Shown: positions 1 to 11,731 of the stretch, piece by piece
How positions within the stretch are numbered: the stretch's first letter is position 1
Layout: each line of letters begins with the position of its first letter
From: Zhengitettix transpicula
Lineage: Eukaryota; Arthropoda; Insecta; Orthoptera; Tetrigidae
Reading direction: 5' to 3'
DNA: 64,000 nt
Assembly (NCBI GenBank): GCA_037074705.1
Contig: CM073590.1
Span: 244,172,101 to 244,236,100, forward strand
Translations under genes and position numbers: made by a program
The notes under the pieces: generated by a model
Seen by the model: only the letters and a program-made list of their open reading frames with translations
Told to the model about the DNA's origin: nothing
Databases searched by the model: none

Positions 1-1119
1 CCTTTTTCCCCTTATTCTCAATTATCTTTTTTTTGTCCCCCTTATTGCTCGTCGTATACGTGCAGTATCGCTGTCTCCAATAATAACAGGAGGAGGAGCG
101 GCGGTTAGAGTTGAAATACATCACCCACAGGGGAATCACCTCCACGCGTAATACCGCGTAACATAATAAATATTAATAAGGAGCTTGATAACTCGCGGCG
201 TGGACGAGGTAAAGGGTCGTTGAGTAACGTAGACGGAGGAAACCCTTTGGGGAGGGGGGGGGGGAGGAAACATTAAAAAGGGCGACGAAATTACAAGGGC
301 AAAGAAAGTAAAAGCAGACGGACGCGTCCGTAACTTGTCAAAGAGAAAATTATTGAAAATTACAGAATGACGTCATCAGTTAAAAATTTTTTTTTAACCA
401 TATGTGTCCATCCCTGAACAACAAAACAGTGTTGTCACAACGGCCTTTCACTTGTTCGTGTATCTTTGACGTGACGCGGACGAAGGACCCGAAGTATTCT
501 TTGACAAAGGTGGTAATAAAGACTGCGGAGGAAGAAGTAAAGGGGAAGGATGACGTCACCCGCTCCTACCCAATAGGGCCGAGTCACTTACAGTCACCCC
601 GCCCCCCCACAAAAATAATTACTTCAAAAAAATATATAAGACTGAGAACTGAATGAAGTCTTACACGGGTATTGCTGGAAGACGACGGCAGTGAACGTCA
701 TCGAAACGTCGCGAATACAATTGTTAGTGGCCCCAGAAGACTTTATTCATTCTCTAAACCCAGAAATATGATAAACAGTTAAATGTATTTGCCCCCAATG
801 TTTTATATTCGGTCAGGAATTTAAATGAAAACATTTAATTCTTTATTTTTCAAAACTTTAATTTAGAATTTTCTGGAAGATTTCGCGGAGGTTTTTCTAT
901 ATTCCTCTGTACACGTAAAAGAAATTTTTCAGATTACCATTCGAATTTTAAGAAGGATCTCATATTTTTTTTTCTTCAAAAAATTATAACCTTTAACTTG
1001 TCCAAAACTAGTGTGGTCATTCGTGGAATTGTAAATTCATGTCTGCATCGGGTTTCAGCCGGTAAGGGTTGTGAATTGATTAGTTTCAGTCATTTTGAAA
1101 ATTAATGGTTTGTTTTTTT
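1..1119. other. unannotated AT-rich stretch
   Basis: No gene or known repeat is recognised. The stretch contains a G-run near 245-265 and two exact TGACGTCA octamers at 368 and 551. A short segment near 675-712 carries a decayed copy of the GAAACGTC motif described under the hammerhead-like family. The 84-codon open frame here shows no family resemblance. Confidence 0.5.
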
Positions 1120-1151
1120 ATATATATAAAAAATACTATATATATATATAT

Positions 1152-1892
1152 TGTAATGAACAACTGATTAACAATTCAAGCATAAATTTACCTAAAATCA
1201 ATAAGTGGATAAATGAAAGAAAGTTAAATGTAAAGCGAACGAAATGAAAGATGAACGAAATCTGACTCTACCTCTTTAGTTACCGTTCACAAATATTATT
1301 ATCAAGGTTTTGGTTAGTCACGTAATGTCCGACATACTTTTGTAGCTTCAACACTACACTATATTGGAAATTTTATTACACTGATTCTTATTTCCTCACA
1401 GATTCTACACACACGCTGTTGAAATGCACGTCCTCAGCTATCAGGAACCTCGGATGACCCTCTCCTCATTGGTCAGCTATCGGATGTCGGTTTCCCTCCA
1501 TGCTAAATTGTTCAAGTTCTTTACAATGAAGCAACCTTTGCCTCACCGTTGGCTTGTTGTTAGAACATCTCCCTGTCCAACTATCTGCTTGCTTACAGGA
1601 ACTCACGATTTGCAGATTTTAGACTCTTACTGTTTTATTTATCTCTTTGGATCGAACTGCTAAGGTATCTCGGTGAAGATTTGTCTTTTACAATGTCTCT
1701 CCCCTCGTGGCTGACCGTAGCCTGAAGACTAACTTTACTTTTGCGCGCGCAATCGCCATTTCGGCTCATCAACAAAGCAACAGAGCTCAGCGCCAGTGTC
1801 GCTTTGGTCGCTCAATACCGCTACAATTTAAATTATTCACTACAATTCAAATTATAACCAAACAATTAATGGCCTAATTAACTATTGCTACA
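1152..1892 (-). mobile_element. solo LTR, TGTA...TACA family
   Basis: Read on the minus strand this 741-bp block starts TGTAGCAATAG and ends GTTCATTACA, the TG...CA pattern of an LTR. Its interior matches the copies at 7820 and 35791, sharing a CATTAATTGTTT-like start, a purine-rich segment reading GTAGAGTCAGATTTC and a GCGCGC-containing middle. It is flanked on both sides by TA-rich tracts (1120-1151 and 1893-1922). No internal retrotransposon region is attached, so it is read as a solo LTR. The boundaries are by eye. Confidence 0.6.
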
Positions 1893-2251
1893 ACAAATAT
1901 ATGTATATATATATATATATATTTCATTTACAGATTTATACAAAAATTCCTATGAGTTTCAAATAGTTTTGAGAAAAATAATTTCATTTGTATAGATGAA
2001 TGTGGAAAACAGCCCAAAGATCCTACAAAATTGTAACATAAGTTTTGAAAATGAATAATTAGTGTTTTCATTTTTTATATCTGACCGGGTAAAATATTGG
2101 GGGTAAATTATACAAATTTACAAAAAATAATTTCTACAAGATTTGACTCTTTAATAATAAGAAAGAGAGCCAAAGGCACATTAAAGAAACAACAGTATAT
2201 TAAAAGTTTATGAAGCAGGAGCTAATCTCTCATATGTGTAGACCTACTGGG

Positions 2252-2637
2252 AACAGGCTATGTATAGGATAATCCACGTGGCGGCCACTCCCCTCTTACA
2301 GCATAGGGAAGGGAGTGAAAGTGGGGATGCGGAAAGGTAGAGGAAGGTAGTCAAGGGTTAACTAGGGGCCCACGAGATGCACTTTTAAGGGTCCTACCCC
2401 GGTATTTGCCTAAAAGTGATGCATAGAAACCTTCATCAGGTAAGTCGGACTCTTGGTACTTGTCCCACGCCCTAGTGAGTTTGCTGTGGGGACGCAGCAT
2501 TGCCTTCGACCAGTTCAGGAGACAGCTGGCCGACCGTTCCAATAGGAACAACGAATAACTCTTACCGTCTGCGACCCCCGGGAAGCTTCGTTCAAAACCT
2601 GAGGGATAAAAGGCATCCACCATCTCTCACCTGCGTC
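2252..2637 (-). mobile_element. R1 retroposon copy, diverged
   Basis: This is a decayed minus-strand copy of the R1 family. The conserved blocks read in order from the 3' end: GGGTAATCC-like start, AGGTAGTCAAGGGTTAACTA, the TTGTCCCACGCCC block, the GGCAGCTGGCCGAC block and the CTCTTACCGT block. The 3' A-tail junction and the 5' hairpin are not clear. Confidence 0.75.
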
Positions 2638-3329
2638 AGCTCCCACAGGCTTCGTCGATAATGGGAACAACGGGCCTTGAGTTAAACATACGGAGATGGC
2701 AGTTGTTTCGAATGAGAGGGTTAACCTAGAAACTTGATCTCGGTGGTTAAGTCAGTGGTGAGTAACGGAAACCGTAGCGGTCGCAAGAACAAGAGGAGGA
2801 ACCGACAGGAGAGAGAGAGAAAAAAACAAAAACCCAACGATTCACGGTCAGAGGCGCTGATCCATCAAATAAGAACGCGTCGGGGAGAAACTTGGAGAAC
2901 TTTCCTTTTAATACGACTTGCGGAGTAAGTACGCAGAACCCGAGGACCGGTTCCGGTGACCTACATCGCTCACTCTCTCACACCACACACGCTGGAAAGA
3001 GCAGCGAGCGTCGGCCATCGACAGATTGGACGGTCGGGACTTGGAAGTTGAACTGGCACGGTGGAAGGTATCACAGATGTTGACATCTTCCTTGAAAAAT
3101 ATATAGGCGAAGAAGTTCAGAAGAGTGAATAACCCTTGACGGAGCTCGGAGGGTCATTTCAGAGCCGAGGAATTCATCAGATATTGTTTGTTCTTTACAC
3201 AACTTATGACAAAAAAAATTTTTGTTGCCATAGAAACATAAACAACCTCTTGAAAGTACGAAAATGCACAGAAACGCTGTTGGATATTTTTTTTAAAGTC
3301 CGTTATAATTTAATTTATTAATAATACTA
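2638..3329. other. unannotated stretch, purine-rich in part
   Basis: No gene is recognised. The part 2770-2840 is rich in AG and contains a short GAGAGAGAG run. Two overlapping short open frames (64 and 63 codons) show no recognisable domain. Confidence 0.4.
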
Positions 3330-4110
3330 GCTGGGTGCCCGGCATTGCCCGGGGTTGTCATATATCCATAACCCCGGTTTGACTCAAATCTATGTTGACT
3401 TTGCGTTATTTTTATGAAACAGCGCTCCACCCCTAAGCGTGCTCCCCTCCCACGCCGAAAGGGGGTTGAAATTATACACAAACAACATCGGGAGGAATAC
3501 GCTCAATCTAAATGACCCTTAAAAATATTTATTCAACGCAAATATCGGCCGTTATTTCATGTTAAAATTTTCCACCCGCGACCACCCTGAGTGATTAAAT
3601 GGCTAGTTGAATGTCATAATTAAACTCAGCGACATCCATAACGCTGGATTTGACTCCAATCTCCGTTGTTTTCGTGTCATTTTCTTGTAACGCCGCTGCA
3701 CTCCCACCACCTTTCCCACGCTTTAAGGGGTTGAAATTTTTTTTAAAAAAACTCATCGACATCCATAATCGTGGATTGGACTCCATTCTCGGTTAATTTC
3801 GCGTTATTTTCAACAAAGGGCCCGGCCACAACCACACACACACACTTTAAGAGGTTGAAATTAAAAACTCTGCGACATACATAACCCTGGATTTGTCTCC
3901 AATCTCGATTAATTTCGCGTTATTTTCTTGTAACGCCTCTGCATCGCACCCCTCAGGGTGCGCCTTTGTCACGCTTTAAGGGGTTGAAATTATACGCAGA
4001 TAACATCGACAGAAACACTACCAATCTCTTTGATCCCTAAAAGTATTTATCCGATTCAAATATCGGCCGTTTAGGCATGTTTGAATATTTTCACCCCCGC
4101 TCCTGGGGGG
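3330..4110. repeat. R3 tandem block, about four units of 110-150 bp
   Basis: Four diverged units follow each other from about 3350, 3615, 3748 and 3867. Each has an ACTCAGCGACATCCATAAC-like start, GATTTGACTCCAATCTC, a CGCGTTATTTT block and a GGGGTTGAAATT end. The segment 3500-3590 recurs at 4010-4105, with ATATCGGCCGT in both. The first unit is preceded by GGTGCCCGGCATTGCCCGGG, a motif type common at ends of dispersed arthropod repeats. Other single copies lie at 6705 and 63592. Confidence 0.7.
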
Positions 4111-4160
4111 TGGTAGACGTGTCTCACCCCCGACAGTGTTTGTTTCCTGTTCGCAAGGAA

Positions 4161-4193
4161 TTTGGTGAAATTTGGTGAAATTTGGTGAAATTT
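4161..4193. repeat. short tandem repeat, 10-bp unit x3
   Basis: The decamer TTTGGTGAAA occurs three times in perfect tandem, followed by a CATA tetranucleotide run at 4224-4243. Confidence 0.9.
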
Positions 4194-4243
4194 GCCGCAT
4201 GGGTGTGGATTTGTATAAGGAACATACATACATACATACATAC

Positions 4244-5093
4244 ACTCTGCTTTACTTTTATAGGTCAATGCAGTTAATATTCACCATAGATTATATACAA
4301 CTTTCTCAGCCAACCACTGTGTTTCAAGCCAAAGAAATTTTTGCTCTTAATTTTTTTTGTAGGTGATTTATTGTCAATCTTGTCAGTAAGGGTCAGTATT
4401 ATGGATTTATCAATGCGTCGTGGCCCTTGTGGTGTACATGATCGTTACAGACTCGCGCCACTGGAAACAGAAATCCAAATAAAATTCGATTAGCTAATTT
4501 TGTGATTTTATAATCGATTTTAACCTGTGTAAGAACAGTCAGGATTATTTTTTTTTGTAGAACTCGGTTGTGAGATATCGGCCAGTTGTTACAACTTGTA
4601 CATCCGGGGGTAGTTTGCAGGCGAGGAAGTCCATGTGCTGTTGATATTTTTACACCCGCGGACCCTGGCTGAGCCTGCCGTCTCTCTTATAGTCGCCCTA
4701 GATCCCGTGCGATGTCAAGGTTGTCTCTCCGCGACGGCCGTGGATGACGCAACTAGAGTTGCAGAGGAGAAACCTGCAAGGTCGCGTCTAATCCTGCACT
4801 TTGCTCCTTGGCACGCGACGTGTCATGAGTGCCAACTTAACAAACTGCACGTGAAAGGGAGAAGGCCGCGAGGGTTAATAATACATCAATATAGACGAAC
4901 TTGAAGAGATAGCCCTAGGGACAGTGGCTGAGGGGTATTAACGAACTAAAAGGGAGGATTCTGGGATGAAGTCAGCCAAAGGTGTAAACAGAGGTCAGAT
5001 TCATCGAGTTCTTAACCAGAGCGAGCTACCATAACTAACATTAGCGAGCCAAAAAGTGGAACAAAAGACCAACAGAATCGAAATTAAATTTTG
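4244..5093. other. unannotated stretch
   Basis: No gene, RNA or repeat family is recognised. The 89-codon open frame at 4635-4904 has balanced composition but no motif I can name. Confidence 0.4.
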
Positions 5094-5590
5094 TTTTTTA
5101 GGGTAACAGACTACATGAGGCTAATCCACGTGGTGGCAACCCCCCTTTAATAACATTGAAAGGGGTTAGAAAGAGGGGATGCGGAATAAAAAAAAAGGTG
5201 TAGGTAGGCTATGTATGTATAGGGTAATCCACATAGTGGCAACTCCCCTCTTATAGCATAGGAAAGGGAGTGAAAGTGGGGATGCGGGAAGGTAGAGGAA
5301 GGTAGGCAAGGGTTAACTAGGGTTTTAAGGATCCTACCAGACAATTCACCTAAATGTGATGCAGGGAAATCCCTAGAAAAACTTGCATCAGGTACGTCGG
5401 ACTCTTGGTACTTGTCCCACGCCCTTCCGATAGCGCGAGAGGGATTTGCTGTGGGGACGCAGATTTCCCTTCAACCGTGCCTTCGCAGGCAGGCAGGCAG
5501 CTGGCCGACTGTTCCAATGGGAACAACGAACAACTCTTACCGTATTACGCAAGGTCTACGACCCGCGGAACATACACCTCTCAAACCTGA
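5094..5590 (-). mobile_element. R1 copy with duplicated 3' end
   Basis: An R1 copy on the minus strand spans 5206-5590. It is preceded at 5094-5195 by a second, partial R1 3' end that again begins with a T-run, AGGGTAACAGACTACATGAGG. The two 3' ends are separated by about 20 bp of A-rich sequence. This points to one R1 copy inserting beside another, or to internal duplication. The 5' hairpin is missing. Confidence 0.8.
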
Positions 5591-5781
5591 TCTAAATATG
5601 TGTGTTGAAAAGTATTTTAATTATAATTATAACTCTGATGGAAACTGGGTCAAATTAATTGCAAATTCTGCATCGATTAAATTTTATCACTTTAAATAAA
5701 TTACGAATCTTCCATAATGAAATCATAAGCCTATTATTAAAAAAATTCATTATTCTACTTAAAACATAAATATATATGAAT

Positions 5782-5816
5782 CACGACGTTTCGGCCCTGA
5801 TTGGGACATCTTCAGG
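5782..5816 (-). ncRNA. hammerhead-like core motif, class b
   Basis: On the minus strand CTGAAGA is followed by GTCCC, a five-base loop, GGGCC and GAAACGTC. The two arms pair except for one U-C mismatch. CUGANGA and GAAA are the two conserved strands of a hammerhead ribozyme. One extra base separates CTGAAGA from the stem, so activity is doubtful. Confidence 0.4.
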
Positions 5817-6409
5817 TCTATAGTTACCTTCTTTTTTTTCTGCCACCTAATCTGGGCAAATTACACGTTACAAAATTGTCAACCAAAATTTTCTTACAAT
5901 AAAGTATTATAATTTAACGTAACCTGAAGTGGATCCACAATCAGGGACGAAACGTTGTGTTTGATATAAAATTGAATAATTCAAAAAAAAAGTTGATTAA
6001 CCGGCTGTTGATTATATTAATTAATTTAAAAACGAAGTGAGATTATTATAATTGCCAATTACTGATCTTGTTGTAAGTAACCAACATTATTTTCAACCAC
6101 CTTAAAGTTATAGGATCACAAGGATTTCAGAAGAAAAGGAAGATTTGAAAGGATGGGATCACAGAATATGTCAATTCTAATTGGAAATACATAAAAAAAT
6201 TGATAATTTTGAGATCTACAAATGGAGTAGTAATATTTATCTGAAATCAATTGAATCGAGAAATAAATAAACTGACCAACATGTCAGAAACAATTTTTTA
6301 AAAAAGGTAACACAAGTATAAAGTAGATTATTTGGTATAGACGAATTCTACAAGTATGTTATTTTTTAAAAAAAGCCTAATAACACAAAAATTAAGCGCT
6401 AAATCAAAT
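5817..6409. other. unannotated AT-rich stretch
   Basis: No gene is recognised. A weak class b motif (CCTGAAG...GACGAAACGTT) lies at about 5926-5960 on the plus strand, facing the motif at 5782-5816. Confidence 0.4.
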
Positions 6410-6452
6410 GCCACACAACGTATCTGCAGCCCTTGTTGCTTTCGTCAGGTGA
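6410..6452 (-). repeat. PLE-tail hammerhead-like module, single arm
   Basis: On the minus strand the order is CACCTGACGAAAGCAACAAG, then TGCAG, then a mutated core (GATACGTT for GAAACGTT) and GTGTGGC. Stem II is of the GCA/TGC type, as at 40081 and 46205. Confidence 0.6.
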
Positions 6453-6704
6453 TTTAAAAAATCGTACGAGCTGTAAAAACGACTCACCGCGGAAACCAGG
6501 TGACGAAGTCAAAGCCAAAGCTAATATTAAGGAAATAATTCATATTGACCCTTACATAATTTGAGGTTTTATGCTTGCGCACCTGAGATGGTTCCATTGT
6601 AATTTTTTAACAATTTTTTTCTGACGTGTGTTGACCGGTATATTTATTTATCTATAAGCTTAGTTCCAGCTTTATATAGAGTAGAAGAAGCGTGCCTGGC
6701 GTTT

Positions 6705-6815
6705 ACGGTTTGTCATAATTAAACTCAGCGACATCCATAACCCGTGATTTGACTCCAATCTCTGTCGTTTTCGTGTTATTTTTATGAAACGTCCCTCCAC
6801 CACCCTCACCACTAG
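6705..6815 (+). repeat. R3 single copy
   Basis: This segment matches the R3 consensus: TCATAATTAAACTCAGCGAC, then GATTTGACTCCAATCTCTG and a TTATTTTTATGAAACG block. Its reverse strand keeps the frame TKTTEIGVKS...VMDVAEFNYD, also present at 3595-3786. Confidence 0.75.
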
Positions 6816-7020
6816 AGGTGGGATATACCACATTTTTGTCTATATTAATGTTAATCAAGTTTAGAGAACTCTGTGTCCGTGTTTTCAACGCCAGAGTGGT
6901 CTGAGTGTAGTTTATTCTACGCTCAAAAGATGTGGATAGCGGATGATATGCATGTGAAGCAAAAACTAGAAACTCCTTTATCTGAAATTGGTTCAGGAAG
7001 AGGATAACCCACTCTGGCAT
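6816..7020 (-). pseudogene. possible Penelope-like element fragment
   Basis: The minus-strand frame contains RRINYTQTTLALKTRTQ, which resembles ARIQLCQTTMALKTRIK in the clearer GIY-YIG fragment at 47850-48092. In the PLE endonuclease this stretch leads into the KxRxxEH motif, and here the EH part is lost. The similarity is short and the call is tentative. Confidence 0.35.
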
Positions 7021-7819
7021 TAATCGTTTCAGAAAACATTAAAGCCCAGAGTCTTCTTACCCGAAGACAGTCTATTTGATTAATTAGAAGACAGAACAAC
7101 AAGATTAAATTTATATAGATATACCTTTAGGGAAATGAAATACAAGCTGGTGATAGGCGAATAAGACAATTAATGGTTATAGCGAAAAGTTATTTTTATG
7201 TATTGGATCGATCTTAAATTGACGGTGATACCTCAATAACAGTGTCATATATAAGACGTGAAAATAGAGCCTCGGCTTAGCCCCAGTGTCACTGTCACCC
7301 CATGGGGGGGTTTCCAGGGGGAGGAAAATAAAACCCACTTGCGATTTGTAGCCTCAGAGTAACAACTGTGGAGGAGGAGGGTTTTATGGCCAGCAGGGAA
7401 GTCCTTCAAGGGCAGGCGTCTCTAATCCCCAGAAATAAACCACGGCGCAGTCCATCACAACCACCAGCAGCTCGTCGGCCTCGCTTCCGCACTTCACTCA
7501 CGGAACAACAGCCGCCGTTTCCAGGGCCCCAAAACTTTGTTGCACAACAACGGTGTTTGCAATTAACCACGTGGAACAGCCTCAACCCTCACACTCACTG
7601 TTATTATCGTCGAATAAACACACACACTTGGCCTCACGGTGGAAAAGAATCCAGTTGGATTTAACTTGAATTTACATGTTGTGCCAAGTTCCGTATACTA
7701 CCGCTAGAGCACTCCGGATGCGTCAGTTCTAAGTAAAGTTGCAGCCACGCAATGAGTTTATTTTATTTTTATTTAGAAACATCATTCAGCTTGTCCCTAG
7801 AGCCTTTTTGTTACTGTAT
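7021..7819. other. unannotated stretch
   Basis: No gene or repeat is recognised. A 98-codon open frame at 7368-7664 is proline- and arginine-rich, with no domain I recognise. It could be chance in a GC-richer patch. Confidence 0.4.
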
Positions 7820-8749
7820 TGTAATGCCAATTAAACTGCCCATTAATTGTTTTTAATATAATTAAATTGTTAGCGGTACGAATGCGTAAAGGCGACAATG
7901 AAGACGGGTTCTTCCTTTGTTCAACAATGGAGGCCGCGCGCGTTTAAACTCAGTATGCACTTGGAGAACAGTCAGTCTGGAATCGGCGACGAAAGGTGAA
8001 GGAGTCTAAAATCTGCGTACGAGAGATGAAACAGTTGAAAGTCTACGGGGAGACATAATACAGTAGAGTTCACGTAGAGGAGCAACTAACAGTAAAGTCG
8101 GATTGTCTAAAAGTACGAATGGCGAGATCCTGTATTTTTACATGAAAGCAGGCAAACATTTTCACGGAGAGATTTACATAATAATTTGCACACGGTGAAG
8201 CAAATGGTTGCTTCACGCTGATTGAACAGTTATCGCATAGAGGAGACCGGCATCCACTAGCAGACCAAAGGGGGAGGCTCATCCGAGGTTCCAGATAGCA
8301 GCGGACGAGTATTGCAATCCTGTGTAGTAAAATCTTCAACGAAGTGTAGAGTCAGTGTAACTAAATGGCCTGTTACTGTGGCAGTGTTGAAGCTGCAAGA
8401 GAGAGATCTGGCACCAGACAGACGGTCCGTGAGTAACCAAAACCTTTATACAAATTTGTAAACGATAATAAAGAAGGTAGAGTCAGATTTCCTTCATATT
8501 TCTTCTGTTTCACTTATTTTCATATTGTTGTAGGTTAACTTTCATATTTGGAATTGTTAATTGTCAGTTTATGCTTTGCTTGTGTTCTAATTATCAAACC
8601 CAGTAGTGACCCTGAGATAAGGGGATGCGACGTAGTTGACGGTAATGACACAAGAACTGTACGTTCATAAATGCCACGAATTAATAAATGAAAATTAAAT
8701 TATTTGTTTTAAATGGGGCAAATTAATCGATTATCAGGTGTTTATTACA
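7820..8749 (+). mobile_element. solo LTR, TGTA...TACA family, with possible TSD
   Basis: This 930-bp copy begins TGTAATGCC and ends TTTATTACA. The tetranucleotide GTAT stands immediately before and after it, consistent with a 4-bp target duplication. The interior aligns block by block with 35791-36766, including GTTAGCGGTACG, CAATGGAGGCCGCGCGCG, AAATGGCCTGTTA, GTAGAGTCAGATTT, CAAACCCAGTAGTGACCCTG and GCCACGAATTAATAAA. No gag or pol sequence follows. Confidence 0.65.
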
Positions 8750-8928
8750 GTATATATTTATGTGTGTGTACTTACACATTTATTTTCTGGCTCTGGAAGA
8801 TGCTATCAAGAGTATGGGATTGTCACTAGTTCAAAGAGTAAGTATGTGGCTGCTGGCAAAGCAGACAGAGATAATATACTCCTAATAATAACAAATAAAT
8901 CCATATACAGACAAAATAAGTCATAATA

Positions 8929-9035
8929 TAAACACCACACAACGTTTCTGGGAATCTTGTCGCTATCTTCTGGGGCTGAGAAGAGCCTGGAGCGACACAA
9001 CTGCACTCGTCAGTTGGTCAAAACTCAAAAGCGAA
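8929..9035 (-). repeat. PLE-tail hammerhead-like module
   Basis: This is the minus-strand form of the tail seen at 24377-24482. It contains ACACCACACAACGTTTCTGG, then a mutated CTGACGA region, AGCCTGGAGCGACACAACTG and CTCGTCAGTTG. The core is degenerate: CCAGAAGATAG replaces CCTGACGAAAG. Confidence 0.6.
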
Positions 9036-10918
9036 GACTCCCCTTTATCTAATAGTCACAAATCATTCTTTCGACCCTCGATGACCAAGTTCGGACCACT
9101 TAGTACACGTCACCAGTTCTTAGAACCGCGCCTCGTCGTCACAAAGTCGTGAAAAATCTCGCCACATCATCCTTGTCCTCCGTTATTTGTTTCTCTTGCA
9201 GGAGGAAAGAAGTCTAGTCATAGCGAAGACTTCACGAAATGAGCTGGTCAAGAGAGAAAATAACTCCACGAGTTAGGTTATACAATAGTCCTTCACAAGA
9301 GAAGAAATACTAGTAACGATAAATAATCAACAAGAAATATTATTATTATTAAACTGAATTATGTAGAAAAAAAGAGGGGGGGTGGAAAAAGTGTAGTGAA
9401 ATTATACAATGATACGTCGCCTACAAAGCAATTACGAAACTGAGCGGCTATAATTTTCATCGCAGACGGTCTGATCTCTGTGACATCGATAATCGATCCA
9501 AATCACATACTGAATCGTTTCGTGAGGTCGTTGATTCGAAAGATAAAAAATGTTTTAAAATACTACCTTTCCGATTCTGCTTTATCGATTGCTAAAAATC
9601 ACATGATTAAAGGTAACTGTGACATGGCATTATTGCGTCACTCACAAGTTGGTCAAATACGAAGTTTTTTAAAGTAGTTTATTTCGTAAAGGTAAATCTA
9701 GGGCGGTCAAAGACGATCACGTCTGACAAAGTGCAGTATCTCTGATGATGGAGAAATTGTCTTTGCCATGCAAAACGGGATTTTGCCATTTTCTACTTGT
9801 TTTATAAAATTAAATATAATTAAATACATCACGTACTTTCACACTGTTTGGAAAAATAGCTTTAGTTGGTTGTGATAATAATAATAATAAGTGGCAGCCA
9901 TAGTTCATTATAATATGCGAGGAAAGATGATATTGTGAGAGGTATTGGAGGATTATCTCTGACGCGTTACCTCTGGCGTATTGTTTAGCTGCGAGAGAGG
10001 AAGCGAAATTCAAACATGGCCGATCAGTGAAGAGTTTCTGGTTGTTTTTTTGGTGTTTGGCAAAAGAAATAATAACTGTAAAGTCTCCAAGAGTTTCCAC
10101 GGAGGTCTTTTAAATGTCGGTAAGTCATTGGAGAGAAATAAAATGGTCTGAATGTTGATTAAATTATGTTAAAAGGGCCAAGGAGATTGTATGAGAAGTT
10201 ATTGACAGTAATAACTGGTTGAGACTCTTATTTGTTTAAAAGAATTTATGTTTTATGTTCTGATATTATTATTTAGTATTAAAATACTGATTGTTTGTTT
10301 GCATAATATTTGTTTTAATTCTCTCATGTTCCCTGCATGTTTGCCCCCGCCTACGTGTATCGGGGACAAGATTGTCCGCCAGCTGATGACGTCAGAGTGT
10401 GACGTCACGTGGAGCCTAGTTGAGGAAACTCGACCAGCAGCCCCCAGGCGAAATCTCCTGCGATCAACCCCCGAAACCGTGAGTGCTGCAGCGTCTGGAG
10501 GGTCGTTAAACAAGTAAACAATGTAAGTGGTGAATTATTGTTTGGTTTTTTTAAACGTTGTGAACCCTGATAAGTTACACCCACGCGTGTGCTCTGATGA
10601 TACGAGAGTTTCGTGTCCTGTTCTATAAACGAGATTTAAAGGTGAATACTGGTGGATGTCGCGGGGCATTGCTTAGCTGAAGTAGTAACTAATATTGTCA
10701 ATTGAGATTTTTTTTCATTCTAAATATTGTGTTTGCAATTTTTCTGGAAACATTCACTAATTAAGTATTATTTACCCACCACAGTAACGCTAATATTAAT
10801 TTCAACAACTAAAAGTACATTTGTAGTTTTCAGTATAATTATTTTTTTTAATAAAAAGTTTGTAATATTATTCACATGATTCGAAAGGTTAAAAGTTTAA
10901 CATAATTTTTTAAAGAAT

Positions 10919-10922
<4 letters not shown>
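9036..10922. other. unannotated stretch
   Basis: No gene is recognised. The 65-codon frame at 9480-9677 (KIKNVLKYYL...) is uncharacterised and could be a relic of a retroelement, but I cannot assign it. Two TGACGTCA octamers lie 13 bp apart at 10387 and 10400, in a GC-richer patch. Confidence 0.4.

Positions 10923-10972
<50 letters not shown>
10923..10972. repeat. (AT)n microsatellite
   Basis: A pure AT dinucleotide run of about 50 bp is followed by further TA-rich sequence. No LTR end abuts it. Confidence 0.95.
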
Positions 10973-10976
<4 letters not shown>

Positions 10977-11731
10977 CATTTATATAATTATATATAGGCA
11001 TGTGATTAATCCGCGAGTCCTTTAAAAATATTTGTAACGTATAGTACAACGGAAAAACCAACGATCACGTGTATTTGTTTAATTTCCACTTTAACGTTGC
11101 GAAAAATTCCAGACGCCATTTTTTAAGGATGGTTCTTTTGTGTGTAACCACTCGGAGAAAAAAAAATATTGGCAGTAACGGGTTTTTATTTCTGTGTCTA
11201 TTGGGACAAAAACATAATTGTGTAAAATCGGAGACAACTTAAAAAGGGAGTTGATAGCCCTGTTTATTCAACAGTAAATGTTTTCCGGATGAAGGAGTGC
11301 TCACAATAACCTGCACGAGGGAGTCACAAGCGTAGTGGCCCTACTCGGCTCAATGCAGTCCCAAGCTTCTGCGACTTTATTGTTTTAACTTTTACAATAA
11401 ATAAACAAACAGGGGGAAAAAAGGTCAGAAAAATCAAATAATTGACAGAGTAATTTGTAAGAATATAATTTCACAAACGTTACGGCCTGAATATAGGACA
11501 TCATCAGGTTTACATTGCAGTAGTTAGAGGACTTGGGAGTATTATAAATTATTCGTGACGTATCGTCATACGACGACAATTGAAAAGAAAATCAAAACAA
11601 ATATACGACTCCCTCAGTCAAAAGAACGCTTCTCCCTTCGTTGCTCTCAAAGATGGAATTTTATATAATTCTCAGATGACGACGAGGTAAAGCGAAGATA
11701 TAACAACCCCTCGCCCGGGAATCTTAATCTC
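10973..11731. other. unannotated stretch with one class b motif
   Basis: No gene is recognised. On the minus strand 11475-11510 holds a decayed class b motif: CCTGATGATGTCCT, ATATTC, AGGCC, then GTAACG where intact copies have GAAACG. Confidence 0.45.

Noticed and set aside
7368..7664. 98-codon frame as a gene
   Set aside because: No recognised domain, no splice or promoter context and no repeat copy to compare. It is not supportable.
7820..8749. CCCAGTAGTGACCCTGAG as a primer-binding site marking the LTR end
   Set aside because: It lies inside the TGTA...TACA block in two copies, and a better lysine-type primer site follows the ATTACA end at 36771 and the TACA end at 17070.
9480..9677. 65-codon frame as a Penelope nuclease fragment
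   Set aside because: The similarity to the fragment at 47850 is too weak to separate from chance.
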